This document shows, piece by piece, positions 44,244-54,806 of a stretch of DNA of 64,000 bases. Below the pieces are notes generated by a model. That model ran no database searches. It had not been told where the DNA came from and saw only the letters and a list, made by a program, of their open reading frames with translations. Position 1 is the stretch's first letter. The number at the start of each line of letters is the position of its first letter. Where the stretch lies: assembly GCF_009796825.1 (NCBI RefSeq), contig NZ_CP047030.1:3594501-3658500 (forward strand), in the 5' to 3' direction. Made by a program: the position numbers and the translations under genes. Source of the stretch: Algibacter sp. L3A6. Its GTDB lineage: Bacteria; Bacteroidota; Bacteroidia; Flavobacteriales; Flavobacteriaceae.

Positions 44244-45347
44244 TTATCGAAATTCATAATAGTAGAACATAAGGTAAGTGAAGCTATAATAGATTAATAA
44301 AATTAGGCCAATTTTTTTAAATTGGTGTTCCCAAAATATTTTTTTGAATAATGGGTATCCAACAACTAAAGCCATTAAAAACCAAGATAAATAAGCAAAT
44401 CGATTAGAAAAATTTGCACGTATTACCATAATCCAAAAAGCATTCGAAATAATATATGTGTGTAAAATATGTTTGTAAATTACATCGTTAAAACCTTTTT
44501 TGATAACATAAAAATATGCTAAAGCTAGAGGTGCTCCACTATATATAAGAAAGTCAAATCTGAAACCAGTAGAACTAAATTGACTAGGGTCTGCTTTGGC
44601 TGTTAAATAGCCTGCTAACCGATCATCACCAAAACCTAAGGAAGCAAATAGTTGTACCCAAAAAGCTCCCATCACCAATGATAATATTATACTTAGTCCC
44701 CAGAACATAAAGTATTTTTTAGTATCTGTCATAAAGAAAGATGTCACCAAAGCTATTACAGGTAAGGTCATACTTTTATGAAACATTATCGAAAATATTA
44801 AAATGATTATCATTTTAATATTATTTCTTTTTATATAAGATAAACCTAAAATAAATATAGAACTTGCCATTCCATTGCGTATGCCGTTTGTGCCATATGC
44901 CCAGAAAGAAAAAGAAGCCACTAAAAGTAAAAATGCAAAAAAATAATAGCGTGGAAACCAGGTTTTGACTGCAAGAAATAAGGGGACAACATAAATTATC
45001 GCACACAATAAAAAAAACATTTCCACAGTCATTATATTTGAGCATCCCTTTATAAATAATTCAAAGGCGATATCACCATCAGGACTTACTTGCATTCCAT
45101 GCTTAAACTGCTCAAACGTTCTCGCATAAGTAGCCATATCAACGAAATAAATACCGCTAATAGGTCGAAACCCCATGTACGCTAAAATGAACGTTAGTAA
45201 TATAAAAGATAGATTTCGATTATAATTATAAGTTTTTTGTTCGTAACCACTTAAAACTAAAGTATGAAGGTAAGTTATCACACAAGTTAAAAAGATTATT
45301 TGATAAAAATAAAAGGAGTAATATTCTAATGGTATAAAGTCGAACAT
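44244..45347 (-). CDS. EpsG-family polysaccharide polymerase
   Basis: The 367-residue polytopic membrane protein has about ten hydrophobic segments. The conserved block GFRPISGIYFVDMATYARTF near residue 60 and the NGIRNGMASSIFILGL segment near 155 are typical of EpsG. It is the only Wzy-like candidate in the locus, so it probably polymerises the repeat units that the flippase exports. Sequence conservation among polymerases is weak, hence moderate certainty. Confidence 0.87.
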   Translation of the reverse strand: MFDFIPLEYYSFYFYQIIFLTCVITYLHTLVLSGYEQKTYNYNRNLSFILLTFILAYMGFRPISGIYFVDMATYARTFEQFKHGMQVSPDGDIAFELFIKGCSNIMTVEMFFLLCAIIYVVPLFLAVKTWFPRYYFFAFLLLVASFSFWAYGTNGIRNGMASSIFILGLSYIKRNNIKMIIILIFSIMFHKSMTLPVIALVTSFFMTDTKKYFMFWGLSIILSLVMGAFWVQLFASLGFGDDRLAGYLTAKADPSQFSSTGFRFDFLIYSGAPLALAYFYVIKKGFNDVIYKHILHTYIISNAFWIMVIRANFSNRFAYLSWFLMALVVGYPLFKKIFWEHQFKKIGLILLIYYSFTYLMFYYYEFR

Positions 45348-45360
45348 AATTCTGTTGTAT

Positions 45361-46572
45361 TTAAGCTTTAGTCAAATATTGTTTTGAAACATACTCTAAA
45401 TCAAATTTTTCTAATAATTTAGAATTTAGTTCTCTATGAGGTTTTATTTTTTGAATGTTTAAAGTTTCCTCTAATGCAATAGCCAGTTGTTTTTCTTCCT
45501 CCATATAGTTAGTGCTTTTTGGAAAGCCTAAAAACCCTTTATATAAATTAGGTGTTATTATTCCTGCTTCTACCGTAATATTATTGGTGCTTTTCGTGTG
45601 ATTTTCTAAACTCATTAGTTCCATTATACCTTCTGTACAGTTCGAACTAACAACCATTGTGTTTAATGCAATTGCTTCTACAATTACATTAGGAGTACCC
45701 TCATAATATGAAGATAAAACTAAGGCATCTGCTTTTTTTAAGTATTTATAGGGGTTGCTTTTTCTTCCCAAAAAATAAATATGTGATTCTATATTATATT
45801 TTGTTATTAAGTTTTTTATGTATTCTAGTACTTTGGGGTCACCGTCACCGATAAATATTAAATTCACATTTTTTTTATTTTTTAGGAGCAAATTAAATGC
45901 ATTAATAATATGCCAGGGTGACTTTTGAAAAGAAATTCTGCCAATAAAAACAATGTTTTGATACTCTGCGCTAAATAGTTTTTTTTCATCAGGTAAATCA
46001 ATAGTTTCTTCGGCTAATCTTCGAATGTCTATAACATCATGAGGATTATAGATAACCTCTAAATTTTCACGGAATTTATAATTACAATTGGTAATAAGGT
46101 CTTTTTTTATTGCAGCACTAATGCAAACAACCTTATCTAGGTTTTTGTAAACAGTTCTGTAAGAGGTTTTTATTAGTTTTGTGAATATGCTTTTACTATT
46201 AAGCTCAACACTTTTTAAAGCATGGATACTTCCTATTTTATAATCATTCGTTTTTGTTAATGAAGAAAAAATATTAGCCATATCCCCAAAAGCTATGCTA
46301 TATGTTATTTTTTCTTTTTTTATAATTTTTCTTAGTTTAAATGGTGCAGAAAGATAAAACGTTATTCTTTTTGTTAATGATAATTCAGAAAGGTCTTTAT
46401 TCAAAAGCGCATATTCATCATTATTAAAATTAATGATATCTGACTTCAATCCAAAAAACTTAACAACTTTGATTTGATGTCCAGTGCTTTTATAATAATT
46501 ATAAAAATGTAAAGCTAAACGCTCCATTCCTCCAACACTACCATAGGGAATTATTAATAATATACGTTTCAT
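45361..46572 (-). CDS. Glycosyltransferase family 4
   Basis: The product has 403 residues and GT-B fold. The glycine-rich N-terminal loop is IPYGSVGGMERLALHFYNYY, and the C-domain has NIVFIGRISFQKSPWHII and the donor motif SSYYEGTPNVIVEAIALN. It overlaps the next gene upstream by 4 bp (translational coupling). Confidence 0.92.
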   Translation of the reverse strand: MKRILLIIPYGSVGGMERLALHFYNYYKSTGHQIKVVKFFGLKSDIINFNNDEYALLNKDLSELSLTKRITFYLSAPFKLRKIIKKEKITYSIAFGDMANIFSSLTKTNDYKIGSIHALKSVELNSKSIFTKLIKTSYRTVYKNLDKVVCISAAIKKDLITNCNYKFRENLEVIYNPHDVIDIRRLAEETIDLPDEKKLFSAEYQNIVFIGRISFQKSPWHIINAFNLLLKNKKNVNLIFIGDGDPKVLEYIKNLITKYNIESHIYFLGRKSNPYKYLKKADALVLSSYYEGTPNVIVEAIALNTMVVSSNCTEGIMELMSLENHTKSTNNITVEAGIITPNLYKGFLGFPKSTNYMEEEKQLAIALEETLNIQKIKPHRELNSKLLEKFDLEYVSKQYLTKA

Positions 46573-47681
46573 TTTATTAGTGATTTAAATAGAGTATTCC
46601 ATTGGTCTAATATAATTGTTGGGCTGAATTTTAAAGCGTCATCTATGGCTTGTCTTCCCATTAACTTTCTTAGATCTTTTTTTTCTATAAGTCGAGATAT
46701 AGCTTCAGAAAAATCTTGTATATTTCCGTTTTTTATCAGAAAACCGTTCTTATTATGATTAATAATATCCGATGGACCGTAGGGACAATCAAAAGAAACA
46801 CATGGTACACCATGTAGCATTGCTTCTGTTAAAACCATTCCAAAGCCTTCAAATCGTGAAGAAAGGACAAAGATAGATGCTTTTTGGTAAACTTGACTTA
46901 TATCTTTTACGGGATCAAAAAATTTAACGGATGAATTTATATTATAATTATTTGTTATTTCATCTAATTTTAAAGAAGTATCTTTTTTACCATAAATATG
47001 TAATTCCCAATCTGGATAGGATAAGGCTAGTTTCTGCCATATAAGTAATAATCTATCATATCCCTTTTGAAAACTCTGCCTACCGACAGCTAATACAATG
47101 TTTTTATCTAAATTACTTTTGACGACCTCTTTTTTAAATGATAAAGGATTGCTAATAACCATGATGTTTTTTAACGGCCATTCTCTTAGATTTCCCTCTG
47201 TTAAAACAACAAATTTATCATATCTTCTACCTCCAAAATACATTAAATTAAATATGATCTTATTCTTTAACCAAATTAAAACATTAAAATTATCTGTTGT
47301 ATTTTGAATTTCTTTTGATACATGTCTTTCATAAATCATAGGGCAAGGTTTTCTTAAAATTAATGGTAAAAAAAAACCTTTTAAACCGTCATCACAAACA
47401 CAAATAATATCAGGATTGATTAACTTAACTTTATGTTTTAGCTCTTTAATATACTTATATATATATATCAATGGATTTCCATACACTAAAACATCGTGAT
47501 GAGTTATACTATTTCCAAAATCATAGAAAAGTTCTGTTTTACCTTGGTTTAAGGTAATTATGTGCACATCATATCCGTAATTTTCTGCCAATAAACGTGC
47601 TTTTATGGATAGGACTCTTTCTAGACCGGCTGCACCGCAAATTTGATTTGTTATGTATAGTAGTTTAATTTTCGATAGCAT
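46569..47681 (-). CDS. Glycosyltransferase family 4
   Basis: The product has 370 residues with LYITNQICGAAGLERVLSIK at the N-terminus, NIVLAVGRQSFQKGYDRL in the C-domain and the donor motif SSRFEGFGMVLTEAMLHG. The arrangement resembles GspA/SpsA-style GT4 enzymes. It overlaps both neighbours (4 bp and 17 bp). Confidence 0.92.
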   Translation of the reverse strand: MLSKIKLLYITNQICGAAGLERVLSIKARLLAENYGYDVHIITLNQGKTELFYDFGNSITHHDVLVYGNPLIYIYKYIKELKHKVKLINPDIICVCDDGLKGFFLPLILRKPCPMIYERHVSKEIQNTTDNFNVLIWLKNKIIFNLMYFGGRRYDKFVVLTEGNLREWPLKNIMVISNPLSFKKEVVKSNLDKNIVLAVGRQSFQKGYDRLLLIWQKLALSYPDWELHIYGKKDTSLKLDEITNNYNINSSVKFFDPVKDISQVYQKASIFVLSSRFEGFGMVLTEAMLHGVPCVSFDCPYGPSDIINHNKNGFLIKNGNIQDFSEAISRLIEKKDLRKLMGRQAIDDALKFSPTIILDQWNTLFKSLIK

Positions 47682-48774
47682 CTTCTAAGAAAGTTTTAGA
47701 GCTGTTTATTAAATTATTTAGATATTTGTTTACCACACTATAGTTAATAGAGTTAAGTTCATGGTTCTCTATCATATCCGTATCTAAAATTAAAAGATTA
47801 TTTAATTTTATAGAGTCTAATAAGTCTCTCATTCTAGTATTTATATTAGATGTTCTATTAAATACTACAAAATCTTTTTCAAAAATAATAGAGAAGGCAA
47901 CTGCGTGAAAGCTATTAGATATTACAAATTTAGCGTCTTTTATCAAATTTAAAAAAGAGCTTGGACCTTTATGCCAAAAGTTTTTATCTGCATATTTAAT
48001 ATTTTCATTAACAGATATTATTTTCCAACCTGTTTTTTGTCGGACTCTCTCAGCCATCTCTTTTATTGAAGGGTTAGAATCAAAATCATAAATAAATATG
48101 TAATCTTCTTTTATTTTTAAATTATTTTCAAGTTTAAACCATTCTTGTTTATTTAATAAAAAGACAGGATCAAGAACTTGTGTAACGTTTTTTATTTCTA
48201 AGTCTTCAAGAATAGTTTTACCAGATGATTCCCTTACTGAAATATGATGTAAGTTTGATATGTTTGTTTTTACAAATTCTTTTATATTATCTTCCAGTTT
48301 CTCGATAGCGAAACTGGCTGCATAGGATATTTTTAATTTATTTTGAGGCACAAAATTTAAATAAAAAGCAGGATCCTTTCCGTTTTGAAAAAAGGAATTC
48401 CATATTTGGTCACTTCCACAAATGTAGATGTCTGCTTCAGGAAGATTTCGTTTCAACTCCTCATTGGTTCTATATAATGACTTGGTTGATTTGATATGTT
48501 TTGCTGAGAAATTATCAAAATTCTTTTTTCTTCTTAAGAATCGTAACCTTTGGGGTAATTTGATAATGATATACATTATTTTGGTAAGAAGATACTTTTC
48601 AAATTTTTTATTACCGATATACCAAAAATTGTATCGGTCGCATAAATATGCAGGTTTATAATGAATAGTTTCAGTATTATGGCCTAATTTTTCTAAATAG
48701 GCAAGTAGGGCATATTCTTGTAAACTAGCCCCGTAATTGTAGACTTCGTGACATGTTATTGTTTTTATATTCAT
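47665..48774 (-). CDS. Polysaccharide pyruvyl transferase family protein
   Basis: The product has 369 residues with the family motifs TITCHEVYNYGASLQEYALL at the N-terminus, ICGSDQIWNSFF and VISNSFHAVAFSIIFEKDFV. Members add pyruvate ketals from PEP to sugar residues of exopolysaccharides, giving them negative charge. A GT-like role has also been proposed for some. Placed between glycosyltransferases in the operon, with a 17-bp overlap on the downstream side. Confidence 0.9.
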   Translation of the reverse strand: MNIKTITCHEVYNYGASLQEYALLAYLEKLGHNTETIHYKPAYLCDRYNFWYIGNKKFEKYLLTKIMYIIIKLPQRLRFLRRKKNFDNFSAKHIKSTKSLYRTNEELKRNLPEADIYICGSDQIWNSFFQNGKDPAFYLNFVPQNKLKISYAASFAIEKLEDNIKEFVKTNISNLHHISVRESSGKTILEDLEIKNVTQVLDPVFLLNKQEWFKLENNLKIKEDYIFIYDFDSNPSIKEMAERVRQKTGWKIISVNENIKYADKNFWHKGPSSFLNLIKDAKFVISNSFHAVAFSIIFEKDFVVFNRTSNINTRMRDLLDSIKLNNLLILDTDMIENHELNSINYSVVNKYLNNLINSSKTFLEDAIEN

Positions 48775-48792
48775 AATTAATTGGTTATGGTG

Positions 48793-49944
48793 TTAATTCA
48801 GTAAAAGAGATATTTTCTCCAAGGAATCTTCTTTATCTGTATTTTCTTTGATAGATAAATTGTTTACGATAAAATCGGTAAACTCTTTGTTTTCTATATA
48901 AGTTTCAATGGCTTTTGCTATAGAATTTGAATTCATATCACATATTAAACCAGTTTTTTCATTGTTAATAATGGTATATGCTGTTGGAAAGTTTGTTGTC
49001 ACAATAGGTTTGTTTAATATAGCAGCCTCAATAACAGTTAACCCTAATCCTTCAAACAAAGATGTTTGGACATAAATATTGCAAGATTTTATATATGGGT
49101 AAGGGTTTTCTTTATATCCTAATAAAATTAAATTATTTTTAAGTTGTTTTTTTTCTATTAAGCGCTCTAATTCATTTCTCTTTGGACCTTCACCAATAAT
49201 ATACCACTTAATATTTCTGCCTTTTTTTATTAATATTTCAAGTGCTTCAATTGCAAGGTGCCAACCTTTTTGCTCAGCTAAACGGCCTACCGAACAAATA
49301 TTTATAAGGTTATCATTGGGAATTAGTCCCTGGTGTTCTGAACTCAATTTATTCACAATATCTACGTCCGTAATATCTTTAATAACAGTTGTTTTTATGG
49401 TATGATTAATTTTTTTTAGTTCTGATACAAATGATTCATTACATTCATCCGAAACGGTTACTACCGTATTAAACACCTGATATTTGTTTAAATCAAATTT
49501 AATGTTGTACCCTGCTTTTTGATAATCTATATTTAGCCAGGCAAACTTTTTATCTGCTTTTACTTTTTCAGCAGTATAATAAGTAGCAAAACCTTGATTG
49601 TATGCTACAGCAATATCATACACTTTATCTAATTTTTTAATTTGTTTTCCAAAAGTTTTCCAATGTAATTGTGCGATATGATGTTTATTCTTTTTATTTA
49701 ATGTTTTTCTAATTTTAAAAAGCAATCTTAAATAAAACATAGTTAATGGATTCACTTCAGAGTAAATATTAATAACATTAATATTTACATTTTTCGGAAC
49801 AAATTTTTGAAAAGCTGAATTATCTATGTTAACTATTAGATCTATATTATAAGTTTCACAATCTATATTTTGTAATAATGTAACAAGGCTTTTTTCCGCG
49901 CCTCCACATTGTAAGGACTCAATTATAAACGCAATTTTTTTCAT
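48793..49944 (-). CDS. Glycosyltransferase family 4
   Basis: The product has 383 residues with the start FIIESLQCGGAEKSLVTLLQ, the C-domain segment NICSVGRLAEQKGWHLAIEA and the donor motif TSLFEGLGLTVIEAAILN. It lies 22 bp from the CatB-like acetyltransferase gene in the same leftward operon. Confidence 0.92.
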   Translation of the reverse strand: MKKIAFIIESLQCGGAEKSLVTLLQNIDCETYNIDLIVNIDNSAFQKFVPKNVNINVINIYSEVNPLTMFYLRLLFKIRKTLNKKNKHHIAQLHWKTFGKQIKKLDKVYDIAVAYNQGFATYYTAEKVKADKKFAWLNIDYQKAGYNIKFDLNKYQVFNTVVTVSDECNESFVSELKKINHTIKTTVIKDITDVDIVNKLSSEHQGLIPNDNLINICSVGRLAEQKGWHLAIEALEILIKKGRNIKWYIIGEGPKRNELERLIEKKQLKNNLILLGYKENPYPYIKSCNIYVQTSLFEGLGLTVIEAAILNKPIVTTNFPTAYTIINNEKTGLICDMNSNSIAKAIETYIENKEFTDFIVNNLSIKENTDKEDSLEKISLLLN

Positions 49945-49966
49945 AATTATTTTTTTCTTATAACAG

Positions 49967-50605
49967 TTATTTGTGATATTTTTGGATAAAGTTTTGATTA
50001 TTAGAATAGAAATCGGCTATTCTATATTTAACAACTTTTACATCCCAATCCCACCAAGCTATTCTATTTAATTTTTTTATATCTTCGGTAGAGTGTTTTA
50101 ATTTAATAACCCTAGCAGGACTGCCTAAAGCTATAGCATAATCAGGAATATTTTTTGTTACCACGGAGTTAGCTCCAATAGTTACTCCGTTTCCAATAGT
50201 TACTCCTGGCATTATAAGAGAGCCCATACCTATCCAAACATCATTACCGATGATTATACCTTCTTTTTGTTTTATTTTATTAATAATTTCATGAGCTATT
50301 CCTGAATTAGACTGTAGTAATTCTTCTTTGAATAAATTATTAGCAAGTGGGAAGTTTGTGATATGAGAAGAGTTATGATGTCCTTCATCAACAATAAACC
50401 TCACATTATTTGCTATGCTACAGAATTTACCGATTATTAAAGGAGCGTCTGTCCATCTCCAAACTAAGGCACCATTATCATATGTCTTATATCCTATTTG
50501 GGAGAATTTATCATTTTTTAAAAATATATAATCATGTATGTTTAATGCTTGGTCATAATCAATACCAAGGATATTCCATATGAGCTTTCTAATTTTTCTT
50601 TTCAT
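49967..50605 (-). CDS. CatB/xenobiotic-type hexapeptide acetyltransferase
   Basis: The product has 212 residues and a left-handed beta-helix: IGKFCSIANNVRFIVDEGHH, then GNDVWIGMGSLIMPGVTIG and GANSVVTKNIPDYAIALG. The histidine in EGHHNSSH corresponds to the catalytic base of this family. It most likely O-acetylates a sugar of the repeat unit rather than an antibiotic, given its location 3 bp from the flippase gene. Confidence 0.9.
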   Translation of the reverse strand: MKRKIRKLIWNILGIDYDQALNIHDYIFLKNDKFSQIGYKTYDNGALVWRWTDAPLIIGKFCSIANNVRFIVDEGHHNSSHITNFPLANNLFKEELLQSNSGIAHEIINKIKQKEGIIIGNDVWIGMGSLIMPGVTIGNGVTIGANSVVTKNIPDYAIALGSPARVIKLKHSTEDIKKLNRIAWWDWDVKVVKYRIADFYSNNQNFIQKYHK

Positions 50606-50608
50606 TAA

Positions 50609-52108
50609 TTATTTTTTTATTTTGGCGAGTATTCCTGAAAACAGGTCTTTTTCATAGGTAATGGTACCAAATTTATACATTAAAATTATAAAGACTATTG
50701 AGTAAAAACTAGCTTTTATTATAAAATTAATCCACCCATCACCTGGGATATAGTTAATTAAATAACCTACAGTTAGTATGAATAGAAAAGTAATTAATAT
50801 CTTACTAAATAATTCTCTAAAAAAACGTAATATGTCGAGTTTTAATACTCTATGATAAAATACATTCATGATATTTTGAGCGATAAACCATCCGATAACA
50901 GTTCCCCCAATCATTCCTATTGCTCCATGTTGTTTTGCTAAGAAAAACCCTAAAAGTGTTCCGAATGCTAAAAAAATCAAATAAACTATAGCCTTAAAAG
51001 CAACCTTATTTTGAGCCTCTATTAATGGGCCTGTAAACCCTTGAACTAGTGGTATTGTATATACAACCATAATGATTAAAGCAATAATATATGAATCATA
51101 GTATGATTCACCAACCCATAGAAAAACAAATTGTTTGCCATATAAGTAAAAAGCACCCAAAACATACATTAATACTATAAATGATACTCGGCCTATCTTT
51201 ATCATTGTATCTGTAAGCTCTGCTGGCGATGCATTATTTACAATCATTTGAGTTGCCCTTGGAAGAAACACACCTGTTATAGCAGACGAAAATGCGCCAT
51301 AATAACTACCTAAAGTTAAACCTATGGCATATACTGCTAGCACTTCGGTATTAGAAAAATTACCTAGAACGATTTGTCCTGATTTCCATTGAAATTGAGC
51401 AACTATACCATAAACAAAAATCCAAATTGAGTAGCTGAATATTTTCTTTAAAAAAGCTGAGCTGAAGTAATGTAATTTTATTTTTACTTTTAATTTGAAA
51501 AAAACAAAGTATGCTTCAGTTAACATGAATAAAATATTGAATACGGTATCAATAATTACTAAAGCAATCGCTTTGCCACCCACTAGCAATATTGCAACAA
51601 CAACAATAGTTCTTAATAGGTATCTTATTATATTAATTGATTTGGGAAAAACAAAGTTTTCATATCCATAACATATAGCTACAAAGCTTCCTCCAGGCAA
51701 TCCTATAGCTAAATTAAAGATTAACAGTATAAATATAGTTTTAGATATATTTATTTCTTCCGAATTCATTTTAGTAAAGTAGCTATCGATATGTCCATAA
51801 AAAATGAAGCCAATAATAGTAATGACAATAGAAATAGCAATATAGATGAGCATTGTTGTAGCTAAAAAATTTTCTTCAGATCTTCGGTCCTTTTCTGCCT
51901 TGTATTTAGCAACAAAACGTATTATAGTATTATTTAACCCTAAATCTAAAACAGAAATAGTACCGACTAAGGCTCCGATAGCTGTATAAATACCATACTC
52001 AGATTTACCAAGGTGATTTAGTATAAACGGAGTTATAAATAAACCTACTATATTTGTTAAAAACACAGTTATATAATTTAGTAATGCACCTTTTTTTATT
52101 TGACTCAA
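50609..52108 (-). CDS. Oligosaccharide flippase (Wzx/PST family)
   Basis: The 499-residue protein has about 12-14 membrane segments and starts SQIKKGALLNYITVFLTNIV, typical of PST flippases. It should move undecaprenyl-linked repeat units across the inner membrane. The start codon is TTG at 52108, since no in-frame ATG precedes the first membrane segment. Confidence 0.92.
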   Translation of the reverse strand: MSQIKKGALLNYITVFLTNIVGLFITPFILNHLGKSEYGIYTAIGALVGTISVLDLGLNNTIIRFVAKYKAEKDRRSEENFLATTMLIYIAISIVITIIGFIFYGHIDSYFTKMNSEEINISKTIFILLIFNLAIGLPGGSFVAICYGYENFVFPKSINIIRYLLRTIVVVAILLVGGKAIALVIIDTVFNILFMLTEAYFVFFKLKVKIKLHYFSSAFLKKIFSYSIWIFVYGIVAQFQWKSGQIVLGNFSNTEVLAVYAIGLTLGSYYGAFSSAITGVFLPRATQMIVNNASPAELTDTMIKIGRVSFIVLMYVLGAFYLYGKQFVFLWVGESYYDSYIIALIIMVVYTIPLVQGFTGPLIEAQNKVAFKAIVYLIFLAFGTLLGFFLAKQHGAIGMIGGTVIGWFIAQNIMNVFYHRVLKLDILRFFRELFSKILITFLFILTVGYLINYIPGDGWINFIIKASFYSIVFIILMYKFGTITYEKDLFSGILAKIKK

Positions 52109-52127
52109 AATTATTGGTTATTATAGT

Positions 52128-53408
52128 TTATAAACGTTTACTTATATTTTTATTTAGCACAGACTTAACATCATATATTACACCTTTTGTCTTTAATAAT
52201 ATTGTAGTATCTAGAAGTAAAAACTCTTTATGAGCTACAGTTAAGACAATTGTATCAAATTTTTCATTAGGTAATGTATAGTTAGTATTTAATCCATATT
52301 CATGATTTACTTCTTTTGGGTTTGCCCAAGGATCATAAATAGTAATATTAGCTCCATAACTTTGTAATTCTTTAACGACACCAACAGATTTGCTATTTCT
52401 AACATCAGGACAGTTTTCTTTAAATGTAATACCTAACATCAATATACTAGCATGTTTAATATGAATGTCGTTTTTGATCATTAGTTTTACAACTTCGGAT
52501 GCTACGTATTGTCCCATGCCATCGTTTACACGACGCCCCGCTAAAATAATTTCAGGATGATAACCTACTTCTTGCGCTTTTTGAGCTAAATAATAGGGGT
52601 CGACACCAATACAGTGTCCGCCAACCAAACCTGGTTTAAAAGGTAAAAAGTTCCATTTGGTACCAGCAGCTTCTAAAACGGCATGGGTATCAATATCCAT
52701 AAGGTTGAATATTTTAGCTAGCTCGTTTACAAAAGCAATATTGATATCGCGTTGTGAGTTCTCAATAACTTTTGCAGCTTCGGCTACTTTAATAGTAGGA
52801 GCGAGGTGCGTACCTGCCGTAATGATACTTGCGTACAAGTCATCTACTTTTTTACCTATTTCTGGAGTAGAACCGGCAGTTACTTTTAAAATTTTATCTA
52901 TAGTGTGTAATTTATCACCTGGATTGATACGTTCTGGAGAATAGCCAGCGAAAAAGTCTTCGTTGAATTTTAAACCACTTATTTTTTCTAGAATAGGAAC
53001 ACATTCATCTTCAGTTACACCTGGGTATACAGTAGATTCATATATCACGATATCTCCTTTTTTAAGGACCTTGGCAACAGTTTTACTCGATTTGTACAAT
53101 GGTGTTAAATCGGGTCTATTATTTTTATCAATAGGGGTTGGTACTGTAATAATGTAATAGTTACAGTCTCTAATATCATCTAAATTAGAAGAACAAATTA
53201 AGCCATTTTGATCGTTTTGAGACGTTTTTAAAACGGATTTCAACACCTCTTCTTCAACTTCTAAGGTAGAGTCAACACCTTTAGACAGCTCGTCTATTCT
53301 ACTTTGATTAATATCGAAACCAACAATATTAAACTTCGTAGCAAACAATCTTGCTAAAGGTAAACCTACATATCCTAAACCTATTACAGCTATTTTGTCT
53401 TTGTTCAT
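52128..53408 (-). CDS. UDP-N-acetylhexosamine dehydrogenase (WbpO/TviB family)
   Basis: The product has 426 residues. The Rossmann motif is VIGLGYVGLPLARLF and the active-site cysteine lies in KPGLVGGHCIGVDPYYLAQK at about residue 263; the sequence NFLPFKPGLVGGHCIG is the WbpO/TviB signature. It oxidises UDP-GlcNAc or UDP-GalNAc at C6 to the uronic acid. Together with the WbpP-like epimerase in the same operon it would give UDP-GalNAcA. Complete, no frame problems. Confidence 0.9.
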   Translation of the reverse strand: MNKDKIAVIGLGYVGLPLARLFATKFNIVGFDINQSRIDELSKGVDSTLEVEEEVLKSVLKTSQNDQNGLICSSNLDDIRDCNYYIITVPTPIDKNNRPDLTPLYKSSKTVAKVLKKGDIVIYESTVYPGVTEDECVPILEKISGLKFNEDFFAGYSPERINPGDKLHTIDKILKVTAGSTPEIGKKVDDLYASIITAGTHLAPTIKVAEAAKVIENSQRDINIAFVNELAKIFNLMDIDTHAVLEAAGTKWNFLPFKPGLVGGHCIGVDPYYLAQKAQEVGYHPEIILAGRRVNDGMGQYVASEVVKLMIKNDIHIKHASILMLGITFKENCPDVRNSKSVGVVKELQSYGANITIYDPWANPKEVNHEYGLNTNYTLPNEKFDTIVLTVAHKEFLLLDTTILLKTKGVIYDVKSVLNKNISKRL

Positions 53409-53414
53409 AGTAAT

Positions 53415-54794
53415 TTATTGTCCTATTGAATAATAGTCGAATCCTATCTGTTCCATTTCAGTTTTATCTAAAATGTTTCTACCATCAAAAATGAAGGCCG
53501 GTTTTTTCATGTTGCTGTAGATTGTTTTCCAATCGTAGGTTTTAAACTCGTCCCATTCTGTCATAATAGCAATAGCGTGGGCATCGTTTGCAGCGTCGTA
53601 AGCAGAATCTACGCTTATAGCGCCTGATTCATTTTCTGCTTCGCTTCGTGTGTTTAAATAATTTAAATCGGTTTGTACTTTAGTATGCGGTACTTTGGGA
53701 TCGAAAACCGTAATGTTGGCTTGTTCGTTTAATAAATGATCTGCCACATAAATAGCCGCAGATTCACGGGTATCGTTTGTATCCTTTTTAAAAGCCCAAC
53801 CTAAAAGCGCTATTTTTTTCCCGGAAACGGTATTGTAAAGTGTTTTTATTAAGCGATCGGAAAAACGTCTTTTTTGGTGATCGTTCATGCTAATGACTTT
53901 TTCCCAATAATCGGCAACTTCAGTTAAACTATAACTTCGAGCAATATAAACGAGGTTTAAAATGTCTTTTTGAAAGCATGACCCTCCAAAACCAACAGAA
54001 GCTTTAAGGAATTTTGATCCAATTCTAGAATCCATTCCAATGGCTTTGGCTACTTCGTTAACATTAGCACCTGTAAGCTCGCATAATTCTGAAATTGAAT
54101 TAATAGACGATATACGTTGTGCTAAAAAAGCGTTTGCGGTAAGTTTAGATAACTCCGACGACCATAAATTGGTGCGTAAAATTCTATCGTCTGCCACCCA
54201 ACTGCTATAAATATGAGCTAAGGCTTCAATAGCTTCTTCAGATTCTCCTCCAATTAAAACACGGTCTGGATTTAATAAATCTTCTACAGCTGTACCTTCC
54301 GCTAAAAACTCAGGGTTAGATAGAATGTAAAAATTTATATCTTTACCTGTATTGTGTAAAATACTTTTAATAGCCTCGGCTGTTCTCACTGGTAAAGTCG
54401 ATTTTTCAACAACTATTTTATCAGTTTTAGCAACATCGGCAATATTACGGGCACATAATTCAATGTATTTTAAATCGGCTGCCATACCTTTTCCTTTTCC
54501 GTAGGTTTTAGTAGGCGTGTTTACAGATATAAAAATCATTTCAGCTTCATCAATAGCTTTATCGATATCTGTAGAGAAAAATAAATTTTCCCCCCGCGTT
54601 TCTTTTACAATATCGGCTAATCCTGGCTCGTAAATTGGAAGCTTAGAGACATCAGTATCGTTCCAAGCATCAATACGGGCTTGGTTAATATCTACAATCG
54701 TAATTTTTAAATGTGGATTGTTTTTTGCTATAACAGCCATAGTAGGGCCACCAACATAACCTGCACCTATGCAGCATATACTTTTAATTTCCAT
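53415..54794 (-). CDS. ugd: UDP-glucose 6-dehydrogenase
   Basis: The product has 459 residues and belongs to the long, eukaryote-like branch of the family. It begins CCIGAGYVGGPTMAVIA and has the DVSKLPIYEPGL segment; the catalytic cysteine lies in SVGFGGSCFQKDILNLVYI at about residue 273. The C-terminal NAD-sugar domain has GWAFKKDTNDTRESAAI. It makes UDP-glucuronic acid for the polymer. It lies 6 bp from the WbpO-like dehydrogenase gene, so two different UDP-uronic acids are made by adjacent genes. Confidence 0.92.
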   Translation of the reverse strand: MEIKSICCIGAGYVGGPTMAVIAKNNPHLKITIVDINQARIDAWNDTDVSKLPIYEPGLADIVKETRGENLFFSTDIDKAIDEAEMIFISVNTPTKTYGKGKGMAADLKYIELCARNIADVAKTDKIVVEKSTLPVRTAEAIKSILHNTGKDINFYILSNPEFLAEGTAVEDLLNPDRVLIGGESEEAIEALAHIYSSWVADDRILRTNLWSSELSKLTANAFLAQRISSINSISELCELTGANVNEVAKAIGMDSRIGSKFLKASVGFGGSCFQKDILNLVYIARSYSLTEVADYWEKVISMNDHQKRRFSDRLIKTLYNTVSGKKIALLGWAFKKDTNDTRESAAIYVADHLLNEQANITVFDPKVPHTKVQTDLNYLNTRSEAENESGAISVDSAYDAANDAHAIAIMTEWDEFKTYDWKTIYSNMKKPAFIFDGRNILDKTEMEQIGFDYYSIGQ

Positions 54795-54806
54795 AATTCT
54801 ATTAAT